A stretch of DNA of 64,000 nt, taken from the NCBI RefSeq assembly GCF_009834805.1, contig NZ_WVHO01000001.1, positions 1-64,000 on the forward strand. The letters run 5' to 3'. A program made the position numbers and the translations under genes. Positions within the stretch are counted from its first letter, which is position 1. The number at the start of each line of letters is the position of its first letter. Source of the DNA: Saccharibacter sp. 17.LH.SD. GTDB lineage: Bacteria; Pseudomonadota; Alphaproteobacteria; Acetobacterales; Acetobacteraceae. The notes under the pieces are model-generated. The model saw only the letters and a program-made list of their open reading frames with translations. It was not told where the DNA came from and searched no databases. Below are positions 15,035 through 22,600 of the stretch, piece after piece.

Positions 15035-15580
15035 TCATGACACGTTTTTTCTAAACGTACAAGTGTCTTTTTCTCGTGCTTCTTTTTTCTTTTTTTCGAT
15101 GTAGAAGTTCCCTAGTTGTTCTAGGAGTAGAGCGCATTGAGAGCGCGCATATTTGTGAGCGTCTGGCTGTTTTTTTTGTGGCCAGAGCGTCGTTCCCAAA
15201 GCCGAAAAGCTCAGTCCGTCAACGAGCAGCATTTTAAGCCGCATGTGAGAGCACAAGCCCAGCGCTTGGGTTACTTCGCTGAGCCGTTCGCCCGCCTTAG
15301 CGCGTGCAATCGCAAATGTGTGTTCATCGCCCTTGATGTAATCAGCGGGGAGGGGCTCGCCTAATTCGTCAGCGTATCTATGCACACTGAAGAGGTAGTC
15401 TTTGAGCCACCGCTCAGATGCCGTGACAGCCTCCCCGTCAATATCCCCGCTATCGTGTAGCGCTTGCACGGTCTTCGATTTAACGCGGCGTTTACGCTTG
15501 CCCGTCCCAACTGTTTCGTAATCGGGTTTTAATATGCGCTCTTTGGTCGGTGGGATCGTGCTGAAGATGTTATCCGTCAT
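15035..15580 (-). CDS. Hypothetical protein at the late-regulator position
   Basis: A 181-residue basic protein, last gene of the leftward early operon. The C-terminal half (SEVTQALGLCSHMRLKMLLVDGLSFSALGTTLWPQ) looks like an HTH with a sigma-like recognition segment. This position often holds an antiterminator or late activator, and that role is proposed from place only. Its ATG overlaps the preceding stop (ATGA). It shares the start MTDNI with the preceding methyltransferase-like gene, probably because a local duplication copied this junction. Confidence 0.6.
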   Translation of the reverse strand: MTDNIFSTIPPTKERILKPDYETVGTGKRKRRVKSKTVQALHDSGDIDGEAVTASERWLKDYLFSVHRYADELGEPLPADYIKGDEHTFAIARAKAGERLSEVTQALGLCSHMRLKMLLVDGLSFSALGTTLWPQKKQPDAHKYARSQCALLLEQLGNFYIEKKKKEAREKDTCTFRKNVS

Positions 15581-16122
15581 AAGGCCTCGTTGTGGGGAAT
15601 GAGTGGCGGAATCCAGTCAATTTGGGGGCGGCCAACATGTCCACGCTCCCAAACAAACCATGCATAGGCCGTTTCGCTGGTCGCGCGATCGGAGAAAATC
15701 CAAACACGAGAAAGAGGTGTCTCTTTTATCCATTGACTATGTTTCCTTCCTTCAAGAAAGGACAGTTTTAGGAATAGACATACGCGATCCTTGGTATGTT
15801 TTAACGCAAGGTCAGCGAGTTCTTGCGCCTGATCATAAGTCGGCTGTGAAACAACAGACACCAGTTCATGACCTAACTGAGGTATGGTATCCCTAAAATC
15901 GTATCCGTCACTGATATCCAAAGACGATATTCCCGATCCTCGGAAGTGAGAAAATGCCTTAGCAATATCCCGCTGGCCGCAGCAGGGATCTAGAACCATT
16001 CCAACGAAAGGCCTTTCGACGGCTAAGAAACGTTCCGTCGTGGAGATAAGTTCGTTGTCTGCTTTCCTATCAGGCAGTTTTTCTGCGTTCATCAGAGCGG
16101 GCATGTTAATGTTATCCGTCAT
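15577..16122 (-). CDS. Degenerate adenine methyltransferase-like protein
   Basis: A 181-residue paralogue of the protein encoded at 16119-16715, sharing DPCCGQ, YDQAQELADLALKHTKDRVCLFL and FLEGRK. The motif IV NPPY of the neighbour is here Q93-P-T95-Y96, and the motif I Gly after DPCCGQ is replaced by Arg51. Both changes should abolish N6-adenine methylation. The reading frame stays open, so the protein may be kept for binding DNA or its partner, or may simply be recent and decaying. It overlaps both neighbours by ATGA. Confidence 0.75.
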   Translation of the reverse strand: MTDNINMPALMNAEKLPDRKADNELISTTERFLAVERPFVGMVLDPCCGQRDIAKAFSHFRGSGISSLDISDGYDFRDTIPQLGHELVSVVSQPTYDQAQELADLALKHTKDRVCLFLKLSFLEGRKHSQWIKETPLSRVWIFSDRATSETAYAWFVWERGHVGRPQIDWIPPLIPHNEAL

Positions 16123-16715
16123 GTGGCCTCGTCGGTGTGGGAGAGTGGCGGAAGTCGTCTATTTTGTGAAAACCCGACATGTCCATGCTCCCAGACAAAC
16201 CAGGCGTAAAAGATCGTTCCTCCGTGTCGTTGTTTCTGGCCGAGCAAGTGGCCCGGTGTGCAACTGATTCTGTCTGCGGGGAGATAGATGCGCGCCAGGG
16301 GTGTTTTATCCAGCCATTCTGCCCGTTTACGCCCTTCTAAGAAGGCGATTCTCAAGAACAAGCACACTCGGTCAGTCGTGTGTTTTAATGCTAGCTCTGC
16401 GAACTCTTGCGCCTGGTTATAAGGCGGATTTGAAATAACGGACGACCAGCCCAGGGCCAGCGTCTCCCTGAAGTCGTTTACGAGAAACTCAGGGTCGCGC
16501 GAGACGAGATCATAGCCAGCACAAGAAGCGCAGGAATCAGGGGAAAGATGCCGCTTGACGGAGCGCACGACATTCCCCTGACCACAACACGGGTCAACAA
16601 TCCGGCCAAAGAACGGGCGTTCTGCCTGCAAGAGCCGATCCGTTGCGCTTTCGGGTTCAACATAGAAATCGCTTTCTACTCGTTCATAAGGTGAACGGGT
16701 TGCTTTTGTCGTCAT
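16119..16715 (-). CDS. Phage DNA adenine methyltransferase
   Basis: A 198-residue protein with motif I DPCCGQG (41-47) for S-adenosylmethionine and motif IV NPPY (96-99), the N6-adenine signature. Start ATG 16715 is chosen because it overlaps the stop of the small membrane gene (ATGA). It is compact with no visible target-recognition domain, like phage Dam-type or orphan enzymes that modify phage DNA against restriction. Its degenerate duplicate follows directly. Confidence 0.8.
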   Translation of the reverse strand: MTTKATRSPYERVESDFYVEPESATDRLLQAERPFFGRIVDPCCGQGNVVRSVKRHLSPDSCASCAGYDLVSRDPEFLVNDFRETLALGWSSVISNPPYNQAQEFAELALKHTTDRVCLFLRIAFLEGRKRAEWLDKTPLARIYLPADRISCTPGHLLGQKQRHGGTIFYAWFVWEHGHVGFSQNRRLPPLSHTDEAT

Positions 16716-16807
16716 AAGCTTCGTATCGCCTTTACGAACAGGGCAATGCCAGACAGAGCGAAGAATACCGCCAATCCACCACCTGTTAGCTCCCAAAAAG
16801 CTTCCAT
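16712..16807 (-). CDS. 31-residue membrane peptide upstream of the methyltransferase
   Basis: A frame starting MEAFWELTGGGLAVFFALSG and ending AIRSL, one transmembrane segment with a basic end. AGAGGGAGAG precedes its ATG, and it overlaps both neighbours (TAATG before, ATGA after). The tight coupling is the evidence for translation. Function unknown. Confidence 0.55.
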   Translation of the reverse strand: MEAFWELTGGGLAVFFALSGIALFVKAIRSL

Positions 16808-16965
16808 TATTTCTCTCCCTCTGAAGTCCCGTGTAGATCGTCGTTTGATTGCTTTTTGTCTTTTTTGGTATCGTCTACCGTTTCAATTCCCAGACCGAAC
16901 TCAGAGAGGAGCGTCGCGTCTCTGAGTGGATGTTCTGTGGTGTTGTCTGCCCAACTGTCACGCAT
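16807..16965 (-). CDS. 52-residue acidic phage protein
   Basis: A frame starting MRDSWADNTTEHPLRD and ending in a Lys/Asp/Ser-rich, probably disordered tail. Its ATG overlaps the stop of the gene at 16958-17530, and its TAA overlaps the next ATG (TAATG). No family is recognised. Confidence 0.55.
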   Translation of the reverse strand: MRDSWADNTTEHPLRDATLLSEFGLGIETVDDTKKDKKQSNDDLHGTSEGEK

Positions 16966-17530
16966 GGCGAGAACGATCCTTCTGTTCTGTCACGCCCAGC
17001 GTTTCGTAAGCCTCTGGGCTTTGCTGTCTCAAAAACGAGAGAGCGGCGCGTCGTGCTTCTGCTGGGTGTGTGCCACGCAAGGAAGCGAGCTCTTGAAAGC
17101 CGTCTTCAGCTTGGCGGTGGTAGTTTCTGAGGCACGATTGAGCAAAGACTGAAAGTCCGCCCCCGTGTGAGGAAATGGCTCTAGTCGCTCGTTGCTTTTC
17201 CCACTTTTTACGTTGCGCTGCGCGGAGTGGTTCTGAAAACTCAGCCAATGCGGCGCATAGTTCGGCGGCTGAGGGGAAAAATGTGAAGCGACGGCGACAG
17301 AAACGGATGGCGTCAGCGCTCCATGCTTCGTCTGGGATGTTTTCTGCTTCCACCATGACGGCTACCAGCTCGGCCCAGTATCTTCCCCGATATTCTTCGT
17401 TTTTCTCGCGGAATTCCTTGCTATGGGCGACGTAAGAAGCAAGCTTCGTGAGCCACTGCCCAACGCGGCGGTTCTTGGCTTGCTGGTAACTGAGCTTTTG
17501 GTCAGCATTGAATTCGACAACGGTACTCAC
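16958..17530 (-). CDS. Putative phage replication accessory protein (helicase-loader position)
   Basis: A 190-residue, largely helical, basic protein directly after the O-like initiator gene (ATGA overlap). In lambdoid phages this place holds P/DnaC-type loaders. I see no Walker A motif, so it would be a P-like rather than a DnaC-like loader. Residues ~70-100 (ADAIRFCRRRFTFFPSAAELCAAL) are the most conserved-looking part. The role is inferred from position. Confidence 0.55.
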   Translation of the reverse strand: MSTVVEFNADQKLSYQQAKNRRVGQWLTKLASYVAHSKEFREKNEEYRGRYWAELVAVMVEAENIPDEAWSADAIRFCRRRFTFFPSAAELCAALAEFSEPLRAAQRKKWEKQRATRAISSHGGGLSVFAQSCLRNYHRQAEDGFQELASLRGTHPAEARRAALSFLRQQSPEAYETLGVTEQKDRSRHA

Positions 17531-18396
17531 GCGAAATACCCCCCGTGGTTTTGAGGATGGCAGAGCGATTTGTATTCGGGCGGCAGCTCGGGGAGCTCGT
17601 CGTCGAAATCGTCCCCAAAGCCCTCGAATGGATTGCTTGGGGCGTGGCTGCGTTTGGTGTTTCCGCTAGTCGTCACGAAACTCTGCGGCTTAGAGGCTTG
17701 AGGCGAGCGGCCCTTGATCGGGAACAAGCCCTGCCAGCCGTTTTGCGTTGATTGGTCCAGGACTTCCCCAGGATCGTTTCCAGCATCGCGCAGCTTGGCG
17801 AGTTCTTTGACGGACAGCTCAAGGGCTCGTTGTGTCGCCGGGCGCTTTTTCGCCCGACGCATCTCAACCCATCCCGCCCAGGCTTCAAGTGGGACCCAAT
17901 CAGGCGGAGCGAATTTCTGAGCCGACTTTTTCGGCTTGGGGGATATAGGGGGAATATATTCTGGTTCAATGGTGGTTATATGGTGGTTAGGTGGGGGTGA
18001 CACTGTGTCGTTTTGGGGTGACACAGTGTCGTCTAGGGGTGACACTGTGACGGGGTGACATGGTGACGGGGTTTCCGACACAGTGTCGCTATTTACTGTC
18101 CGTGTGTCGTTTTTGGTGTCAGAAACGCTTTCAGACGCGACCATTACATCAAAGCACAAACGGAAGCCGCTTTGCCCGTAACGTGGTTCTCTAACGATTA
18201 GCCCGTGGCGCACCAAAGCCTTACGAGCGCGCTGAATAGTGCGCTCTGACATTCCTGTGTCAGCGACAAGCGTTTTGAGCGAGGGGAAGGACACGTTGTC
18301 TCCTTCGCGTGCACAATCCGCCATAATAAAGAGAACGAATTTTTCGGATGTTGGGAGCTGCTGATGGCGCGCCCATTTCATAGCGGAGTAGCTCAT
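17527..18396 (-). CDS. O-like replication initiator with helix-turn-helix domain
   Basis: A 289-residue protein. The N-terminal ~95 residues are a winged-helix domain of the phage replication O type (SYSAMKWARHQQLPTSEKFVLF, SLKTLVADTGMSERTIQRARKAL). Residues ~100-135 repeat the unit DTVSP, encoded by DNA iterons, as in lambda where the origin lies inside O. The remaining part includes a WVPLEAWAGWVEMR segment and a C-terminal acidic tail. It should bind the iterons and recruit the host helicase through the next gene product. Confidence 0.8.
   Translation of the reverse strand: MSYSAMKWARHQQLPTSEKFVLFIMADCAREGDNVSFPSLKTLVADTGMSERTIQRARKALVRHGLIVREPRYGQSGFRLCFDVMVASESVSDTKNDTRTVNSDTVSETPSPCHPVTVSPLDDTVSPQNDTVSPPPNHHITTIEPEYIPPISPKPKKSAQKFAPPDWVPLEAWAGWVEMRRAKKRPATQRALELSVKELAKLRDAGNDPGEVLDQSTQNGWQGLFPIKGRSPQASKPQSFVTTSGNTKRSHAPSNPFEGFGDDFDDELPELPPEYKSLCHPQNHGGYFA
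17994..18088. other. Candidate phage replication origin: iterons inside the O-like gene
   Basis: Four 17-bp copies of GGGGTGACACTGTGTCG-type sequence start at 17994, 18015, 18036 and 18052. A fifth partial core (CGACACAGTGTCG) lies at 18076-18088. The first two are 21 bp apart, as are the second and third. The core GACAC-N-GTGTC is itself a palindrome. The neighbouring DNA toward 17940 is A+T-richer, a possible unwinding element. Layout matches lambdoid origins. Confidence 0.7.
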
Positions 18397-18815
18397 CGTG
18401 GGCCTTCAATTTCGGTGATTGTCACGACGGTTTTCTGCTCACACAAGCGGCACTTAACGGCGTGATATTCAGTCGTGATGTGAGCTGGGGAATCATCAAC
18501 GATGATACCGAGCCCATATTTGTTCCGGACGTGCCTGCGAGCCTGGATAACGGGCGTTGTGAGGCAATCAATAAGCTGCTTCGCGCCGCCGCCTTCCAGG
18601 TTGTCTTTGTCGGGCGTTCCTACGCTCCAGCGTTCAATGCGGATATGAGCATAAGGGAAGGGCTTAGAGGGGATATTCTGAGGCCCCCCAATGGCGGCAA
18701 CGATGTTCGCCCGTAGAGATTTTTTTAATCTCGTGAGCGCGCGGTGATGCATCCGTAACGTCTTATTAAGAAGCGGATAGGGCGTGGGTAGCGTAAAGCT
18801 GATGGAGCGGGGCAT
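18393..18815 (-). CDS. RusA-like Holliday junction resolvase
   Basis: A 140-residue protein. It has the RusA layout: N-terminal basic helix, then TPDKDNLEGGGAKQLIDCL (metal-binding D-x-DNL and D), then GIIVDDSPAHI (final DD). Two Cys near the C-terminus (CRLCEQK) may hold zinc. RusA-type enzymes resolve four-way junctions during phage recombination. Its ATG overlaps the stop of the 58-residue gene (TAATG), and its 3' end overlaps the O-like gene. Confidence 0.7.
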   Translation of the reverse strand: MPRSISFTLPTPYPLLNKTLRMHHRALTRLKKSLRANIVAAIGGPQNIPSKPFPYAHIRIERWSVGTPDKDNLEGGGAKQLIDCLTTPVIQARRHVRNKYGLGIIVDDSPAHITTEYHAVKCRLCEQKTVVTITEIEGPR

Positions 18816-18991
18816 TAAACATATCTCCCGCGCTTATCGCGTCGCCTGTAATCCTGTTTCTCTAGGGCTTCTATGTAAGCGTTTTTATGTGCGATAATCT
18901 CAAAGGCACGAACGACCTCGCCGTTAAGTTTCTGATTTTCCGCTAACAGCTTGGGATCAGGCGAAAATACCCGGCGTAAGAAGTTGATCAT
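18815..18991 (-). CDS. 58-residue hypothetical phage protein
   Basis: A frame starting MINFLRRVFSPDPKLLAENQ and then mostly helical, with a basic C-terminus (RRRDKRGRYV). Its ATG overlaps the end of the GapR-like gene and its stop overlaps the RusA-like start, which supports translation. No family is recognised. Confidence 0.55.
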   Translation of the reverse strand: MINFLRRVFSPDPKLLAENQKLNGEVVRAFEIIAHKNAYIEALEKQDYRRRDKRGRYV

Positions 18992-19239
18992 AGCCCGAGC
19001 GCCTTTCGATAAATATCAAGCAGCGTTTCTTGCTCTTCGACTTCTGCGGGTTCTTGCTTACGCAGGTTTAAGATTTGCTTGATGACTTTTACGTCAAAGC
19101 CTGCTGATTTTGCCTCGGTGAAAACATCGCGAATATCACTTCCCAACGCCTTACGTTCTTCTTCCAAACGCTCAACACGTTCAATGATGGAGAGCAGGCG
19201 ATCCGCCGCAATGCCGCCGGTGTTTGTGTCATTAGTCAT
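18988..19239 (-). CDS. GapR-like DNA-binding protein (DUF2312)
   Basis: An 83-residue protein starting MTNDTNTGGIAADRLLSIIE. It matches the GapR/DUF2312 family closely (RVERLEEERKALGSDIRDVFTEAK, GFDVKVIKQILNLRK). GapR proteins are alphaproteobacterial nucleoid proteins that clamp overtwisted, A+T-rich DNA and help topoisomerases ahead of forks and transcription. Phage copies sit near recombination or replication genes, as here. The internal start is chosen for its fit to the family; the upstream in-frame extension overlaps the preceding gene. Confidence 0.8.
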   Translation of the reverse strand: MTNDTNTGGIAADRLLSIIERVERLEEERKALGSDIRDVFTEAKSAGFDVKVIKQILNLRKQEPAEVEEQETLLDIYRKALGL

Positions 19240-19411
19240 TGGCTTTGCTCTCTCCATCTTGAGAAGGAGACAATTCGCCAAGGGTATTCACGTTGAGAAC
19301 TCGCGCTAGAGTATCCATGATTTCAATCTGTTTAGCTATTCCGAGTGTATCTTTCTGCTCTAAAGCCATGTGGAGAAGCCGACCTAGGAGATCTATAGAA
19401 TTGTCAGTCAT
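19232..19411 (-). CDS. 59-residue hypothetical phage protein
   Basis: A frame starting MTDNSIDLLGRLLHMALEQK, with a helical first half and a Ser/Glu-rich end. It begins 12 bp after the ssb stop and overlaps the GapR-like gene start. Recognised only as part of the packed operon; no family. Confidence 0.5.
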   Translation of the reverse strand: MTDNSIDLLGRLLHMALEQKDTLGIAKQIEIMDTLARVLNVNTLGELSPSQDGESKAND

Positions 19412-19422
19412 TGGTTACGTCC

Positions 19423-19872
19423 TTAAAACGGAATTTCATCGTCAAGAGGCTCATCGTTCCATTGGGATTCCTTGGAAGACTGGCGACTGCTGCTGCTTTG
19501 TTGAGAAGGAGAGCTTTCGTCGCGTTTGGGGGACGAAAGAAATTCGATTTCCCCAGAAAACCCGTTGATAGTTACTTCTATTGAGAAGCGTTTATTGCCG
19601 TTTTTATCTTGCCACTCACGATTGGTAAGCGGCCCTTCGGCACGGATTAGATCGCCTTTTCGGCAGTATTTTTCGCAAATTTCTGCGGTAAGTCCCCATG
19701 CGACGATTGGCGCCCAAAAGGTATTGGCTTTGTCGTTGCCGTCTTTGTCTTTCCAATTGCGGGAACAGGCGAGGCGTAGATGAGCTACCTTCACCCCGGT
19801 TTGTGTTGTGCGAACTTCCGGGTCTGCGCCCAGACGCCCTGTGCCGACCCAATAATTCTTATTACGAGCCAT
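19423..19872 (-). CDS. ssb: Single-stranded DNA-binding protein
   Basis: A 149-residue SSB. The OB-fold covers residues ~1-110 (YWVGTGRLGADPEVRTTQTG, RAEGPLTNREWQDKNGNKR), and a Ser/Gln-rich linker leads to the acidic tip DDEIPF that binds partner proteins. It protects phage single-stranded DNA during replication and recombination. Its ATG overlaps the stop of the 60-residue gene (TAATG). Confidence 0.93.
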   Translation of the reverse strand: MARNKNYWVGTGRLGADPEVRTTQTGVKVAHLRLACSRNWKDKDGNDKANTFWAPIVAWGLTAEICEKYCRKGDLIRAEGPLTNREWQDKNGNKRFSIEVTINGFSGEIEFLSSPKRDESSPSQQSSSSRQSSKESQWNDEPLDDEIPF

Positions 19873-20054
19873 TAATTGCGCTCCTTTACTTGGAGCACTT
19901 CAAGACCGCGAATTTTAGTCTTGCGCATCTCAATCTTTGGATTGGAGCAAGCTTCAATTTCAGAGCAGACCGCGCCGGGCACAGGCTCCCAGCGGTTCGC
20001 TATTTTTGAATAACGCGCAATAGTTGCCCATTGCTTGGGGAAGGGGTTTTTCAT
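19872..20054 (-). CDS. 60-residue hypothetical phage protein
   Basis: A basic protein (MKNPFPKQWATIARYSK start) with two Cys. It overlaps both the preceding HTH gene (ATGA region at 20051) and ssb (TAATG). No family is recognised. Confidence 0.6.
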   Translation of the reverse strand: MKNPFPKQWATIARYSKIANRWEPVPGAVCSEIEACSNPKIEMRKTKIRGLEVLQVKERN

Positions 20055-20305
20055 TGGAATTCAGCCCTCTTGAAAGGAGGGAAATAACCCGTGGGGTTTT
20101 GTCCTGTCTGGAACCTTACACACCCACCATTAGCGCCGTGTTCTTTGCGACGTATATTTTTCATAATCCTGTAAATACGATGTTTTGAAATGCCCATTTT
20201 TTTGGCGATGTTTTTTTGGCTCAGCCCATCCATCAGAAAAGAACGCACCTGCGATATTTCCTTTTCAGTGATCGGAATGCGGGGAGAGGATAAAGAATTA
20301 CTCAT
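20051..20305 (-). CDS. HTH protein of the early operon
   Basis: An 84-residue protein starting MSNSLSSPRIPITEKEISQV; the ATG at 20305 overlaps the stop of the antirepressor gene. Residues ~20-50 (VRSFLMDGLSQKNIAKKMGISKHRIYRIMKN) are a LuxR/resolvase-like HTH. The tail contains aromatic residues and one Cys. It may regulate early or middle transcription. Confidence 0.65.
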   Translation of the reverse strand: MSNSLSSPRIPITEKEISQVRSFLMDGLSQKNIAKKMGISKHRIYRIMKNIRRKEHGANGGCVRFQTGQNPTGYFPPFKRAEFQ

Positions 20306-20975
20306 ACCCGGCCTCCCCACTCACAATTTTTGCTAAACGGGCACGTCCACGCGATGTAATACGCAACTCATCAGAAAGGCGTGTTTCGCCTTCGTTAGTT
20401 GTGTAGGTACGCGTTACAAGCCGTGTGTAACCTTGCATTAATCCATAATGGGCAGGTTTAAGCTTTCGGCGCCCCTCGCTATCACGGCAGGCCCATCTTC
20501 GACTGATAAGAATATTGGCGACGGCTGTTTGCCCTATTTTTAGAAGGCGCCCACAATCACGAATTCCAATATCGTCCGCATGTTCTGCAACGACATCGTA
20601 AGCATTTGCCTTCGGAAGAAGCTGTGCATTTTGCTCAGATAGATCAGCGGCGAGGCGAAGTGCTTCGGGAAGCGTTTGTGGTATTTGGGGATGTGCTTGC
20701 GCTTCTAGCGCTATCCAACGATTGATGATGGCGTTTCGTAGTTTAACATTATAACCAGAAACCAGCGTTAAGGTGAGGTCTTTGGGAAGATTATAAAGAG
20801 GTTTTTCCCTGTTTGCCGCGTCTTTATAGATGCCCCCAAATTTGGGGGCATCTAATTCCAGCTCCAAAAACATCTTTTCGATGTCACGTATAACGTGATC
20901 ATGCCGTTTGCCTGTCAGTTCTGCAATCTCACGGCTCGACATCGTGAGAGGTGTTTGGGTAGGGAGGCAGATCAT
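20298..20975 (-). CDS. Rha/KilAC-type phage antirepressor or regulator
   Basis: A 225-residue protein. The N-terminal domain (SSREIAELTGKRHDHVIRDIEKM) is Rha-like, followed by LPKDLTLTLVSGYNVKLRNAIINRW. The C-terminal ~110 residues are a KilAC/ANT domain (GIRDCGRLLKIGQTAVANIL). Such proteins interfere with repressors or regulate lytic entry. It is the second early gene, overlapping cro by ATGA, giving this phage two antirepressor-type proteins together with the AntA gene at 2870. Confidence 0.85.
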   Translation of the reverse strand: MICLPTQTPLTMSSREIAELTGKRHDHVIRDIEKMFLELELDAPKFGGIYKDAANREKPLYNLPKDLTLTLVSGYNVKLRNAIINRWIALEAQAHPQIPQTLPEALRLAADLSEQNAQLLPKANAYDVVAEHADDIGIRDCGRLLKIGQTAVANILISRRWACRDSEGRRKLKPAHYGLMQGYTRLVTRTYTTNEGETRLSDELRITSRGRARLAKIVSGEAGYE

Positions 20976-21199
20976 GCCCGCTTCTCCTGTTGGGTTGATT
21001 GATCAGGAGTGGAATGGAAGAAGTCGTTTGCTGTGACTTTCCCGTTCGTGAATTCGTATATGCGGCGCAATACTCGAGCCGAGGGATGCCGATCACCAGA
21101 GTTATATCTGTAGATCGTTGCTATCCCTTGGACGCCGATACCATGCGCCACGTCTTGGTAAGTCAGGTTATGCACCTTCATATAATCAGCGAGTTTCAT
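20972..21199 (-). CDS. Cro-like HTH regulator
   Basis: A 75-residue protein with a single XRE-type HTH (LADYMKVHNLTYQDVAHGIGV, then RYNSGDRHPSARVLRRIYEFT). It is first in the leftward early operon and divergent from the LexA-like repressor. Its promoter region contains three copies of the shared operator (21209-21280). It should play the Cro role, opposing the repressor. Confidence 0.85.
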   Translation of the reverse strand: MKLADYMKVHNLTYQDVAHGIGVQGIATIYRYNSGDRHPSARVLRRIYEFTNGKVTANDFFHSTPDQSTQQEKRA

Positions 21200-21208
21200 A
21201 ATCGTATT

Positions 21209-21280
21209 TTGCCAAATAGGAAATATTAAGCAAGAATTTTTTGCCTGTTTGGCTAAAGATAATTTTTTCCAATTTGGATA
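21209..21280. promoter_or_regulatory. Operator region between cro and the repressor: three sites
   Basis: Three 15-bp sites fit TT(G/T)CC-N5-GG(C/A)(A/T)A: 21209-21223, 21241-21255 and 21266-21280, at start spacings of 32 and 25 bp. They fill the 90-bp divergent promoter region. Two further copies occur at 22849 and 22882. The arrangement matches lambda-type OR. Confidence 0.75.
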
Positions 21281-21289
21281 AAATTAGCC

Positions 21290-22087
21290 ATGACCCAAAC
21301 ACGTAACACGCAAAAGCCAGCTAAGAATTATCTTCGTGCCTATATCCAGGCTCTTGGCTTGACATACGAACAGGCAGGAGAGGTTGTAGGTCTTGCCGCC
21401 AGTGGTTTATCTCGGCCTGCCAATGGCGACAGGAAATTGCAGATGGAAATCGCGCTGCCTCTCTGGAAAAGCTTTGGGTTTCCAGAAGAGGATGTGGGGT
21501 TACTTTTTACGAAAAAGCCCACTCCTGAATATTTCGCCAAACATGGGATAGAGTGGAAAGGCCCCCCACCTGTTGGCAAGTCGCTAAGGCCTGTCCCAAC
21601 ATCAAAGATACGACAAATTGAGGTTATCGGGACGGTGCAAGCAGGCATGTTCACCGAAGCTTTTGAATGGGAGGCTTCAGAAAGATACTTGGTAATAACT
21701 CCTATTGATGATGGCTACCCGGCTTCTCTGCGGCGCTATGGCCTTGAGGTGCGCGGTGAGAGCATGAATAAGGTCTTCCCCTCTGGTTCGATGGTGTCCG
21801 TAATAGATTTTTATGAACTTGGGCGCCCGCCGGAGACTGGTGATTTCGTAACGGTGCACAGGCGCGACCCATACGGATCAGGCTTTGAGGTAACTATAAA
21901 AGCTCTGCAAGTCCGCGACGATGGATCGATATGTCTATGGCCTCAAAGTACAGACCCATCTTTCCAGCAGCCATTTGTCATCCCTGCACCTGACTTAGAC
22001 TGTCCAGAATGTGCGGGTGCCCCTGATATCCAAGTAAAAGGGCTTGTTGTTGGTTTGATTAAGACGCGCTTGAAGGCAGTTTTTTGA
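21290..22087 (+). CDS. LexA/CI-like prophage repressor (S24 peptidase)
   Basis: A 265-residue protein. Residues ~10-60 form an HTH (LRAYIQALGLTYEQAGEVVG). Residues ~110-265 are a LexA-type S24 domain with cleavage bond A118-G119, nucleophile S158 (GESM) and general base K204. RecA-stimulated self-cleavage would inactivate it on DNA damage and induce the prophage. It should bind the TTGCC-N5-GGCAA operators on both sides. A second control layer is suggested by two antirepressor-type genes. Confidence 0.9.
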   Translation: MTQTRNTQKPAKNYLRAYIQALGLTYEQAGEVVGLAASGLSRPANGDRKLQMEIALPLWKSFGFPEEDVGLLFTKKPTPEYFAKHGIEWKGPPPVGKSLRPVPTSKIRQIEVIGTVQAGMFTEAFEWEASERYLVITPIDDGYPASLRRYGLEVRGESMNKVFPSGSMVSVIDFYELGRPPETGDFVTVHRRDPYGSGFEVTIKALQVRDDGSICLWPQSTDPSFQQPFVIPAPDLDCPECAGAPDIQVKGLVVGLIKTRLKAVF

Positions 22088-22102
22088 GTTGGGGACAGTG
22101 GA

Positions 22103-22600
22103 ATGAGTGAAGATAAATATGTTGTAAAAAGAGAGAGATATTTAAAAATACTGAATGTCTTAAATGAAAGACAAGGAAAGAGAGTATATGGACCCGAAAT
22201 AACGGAATTATATGACATTGATGTATTGTGTACAAATCTTGAGTATTTACACGATATAGGATTAGTATATGCCAATATATTGCAAAGTGCAGATGGATAT
22301 TGGAGTTTTGCGGATGCGCGTATTACCCCAAAGGGGATAGCTTACTTTGAAGAGGCTGGCGGTCTTTATAAAAAAGAGACGTCTGTGCGTATAGAAATAG
22401 AATCATCTGCTTTAAAAGAGATGTTAGAAGCTTATGTGCAGGCAACGACTAAGGATAAAACAGCCAAATCAAAGATGATGAATGCAATTAAAAGCGCTCC
22501 TGCTGAGGCCCTGAAAACTTTAGTAGGACGTATGTTTCAGGAAGGGCTTCAGGAAGTTCCTCATGTATGGCAGTTGATCGAATCAGTGCTCTCCCATTGA
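22103..22600 (+). CDS. Winged-helix-like hypothetical protein downstream of the repressor
   Basis: A 165-residue protein, A+T-rich compared with its neighbours and 15 bp after the repressor gene, so probably cotranscribed in the lysogen. Residues ~5-80 look like a winged-helix unit (RYLKILNVLNERQ, LEYLHDIGLVYAN, ARITPKGIAYFEEAGG). The C-terminal half is helical. Lysogenic expression makes a superinfection-exclusion or defence role possible, but no motif shows it. Confidence 0.6.
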   Translation: MSEDKYVVKRERYLKILNVLNERQGKRVYGPEITELYDIDVLCTNLEYLHDIGLVYANILQSADGYWSFADARITPKGIAYFEEAGGLYKKETSVRIEIESSALKEMLEAYVQATTKDKTAKSKMMNAIKSAPAEALKTLVGRMFQEGLQEVPHVWQLIESVLSH

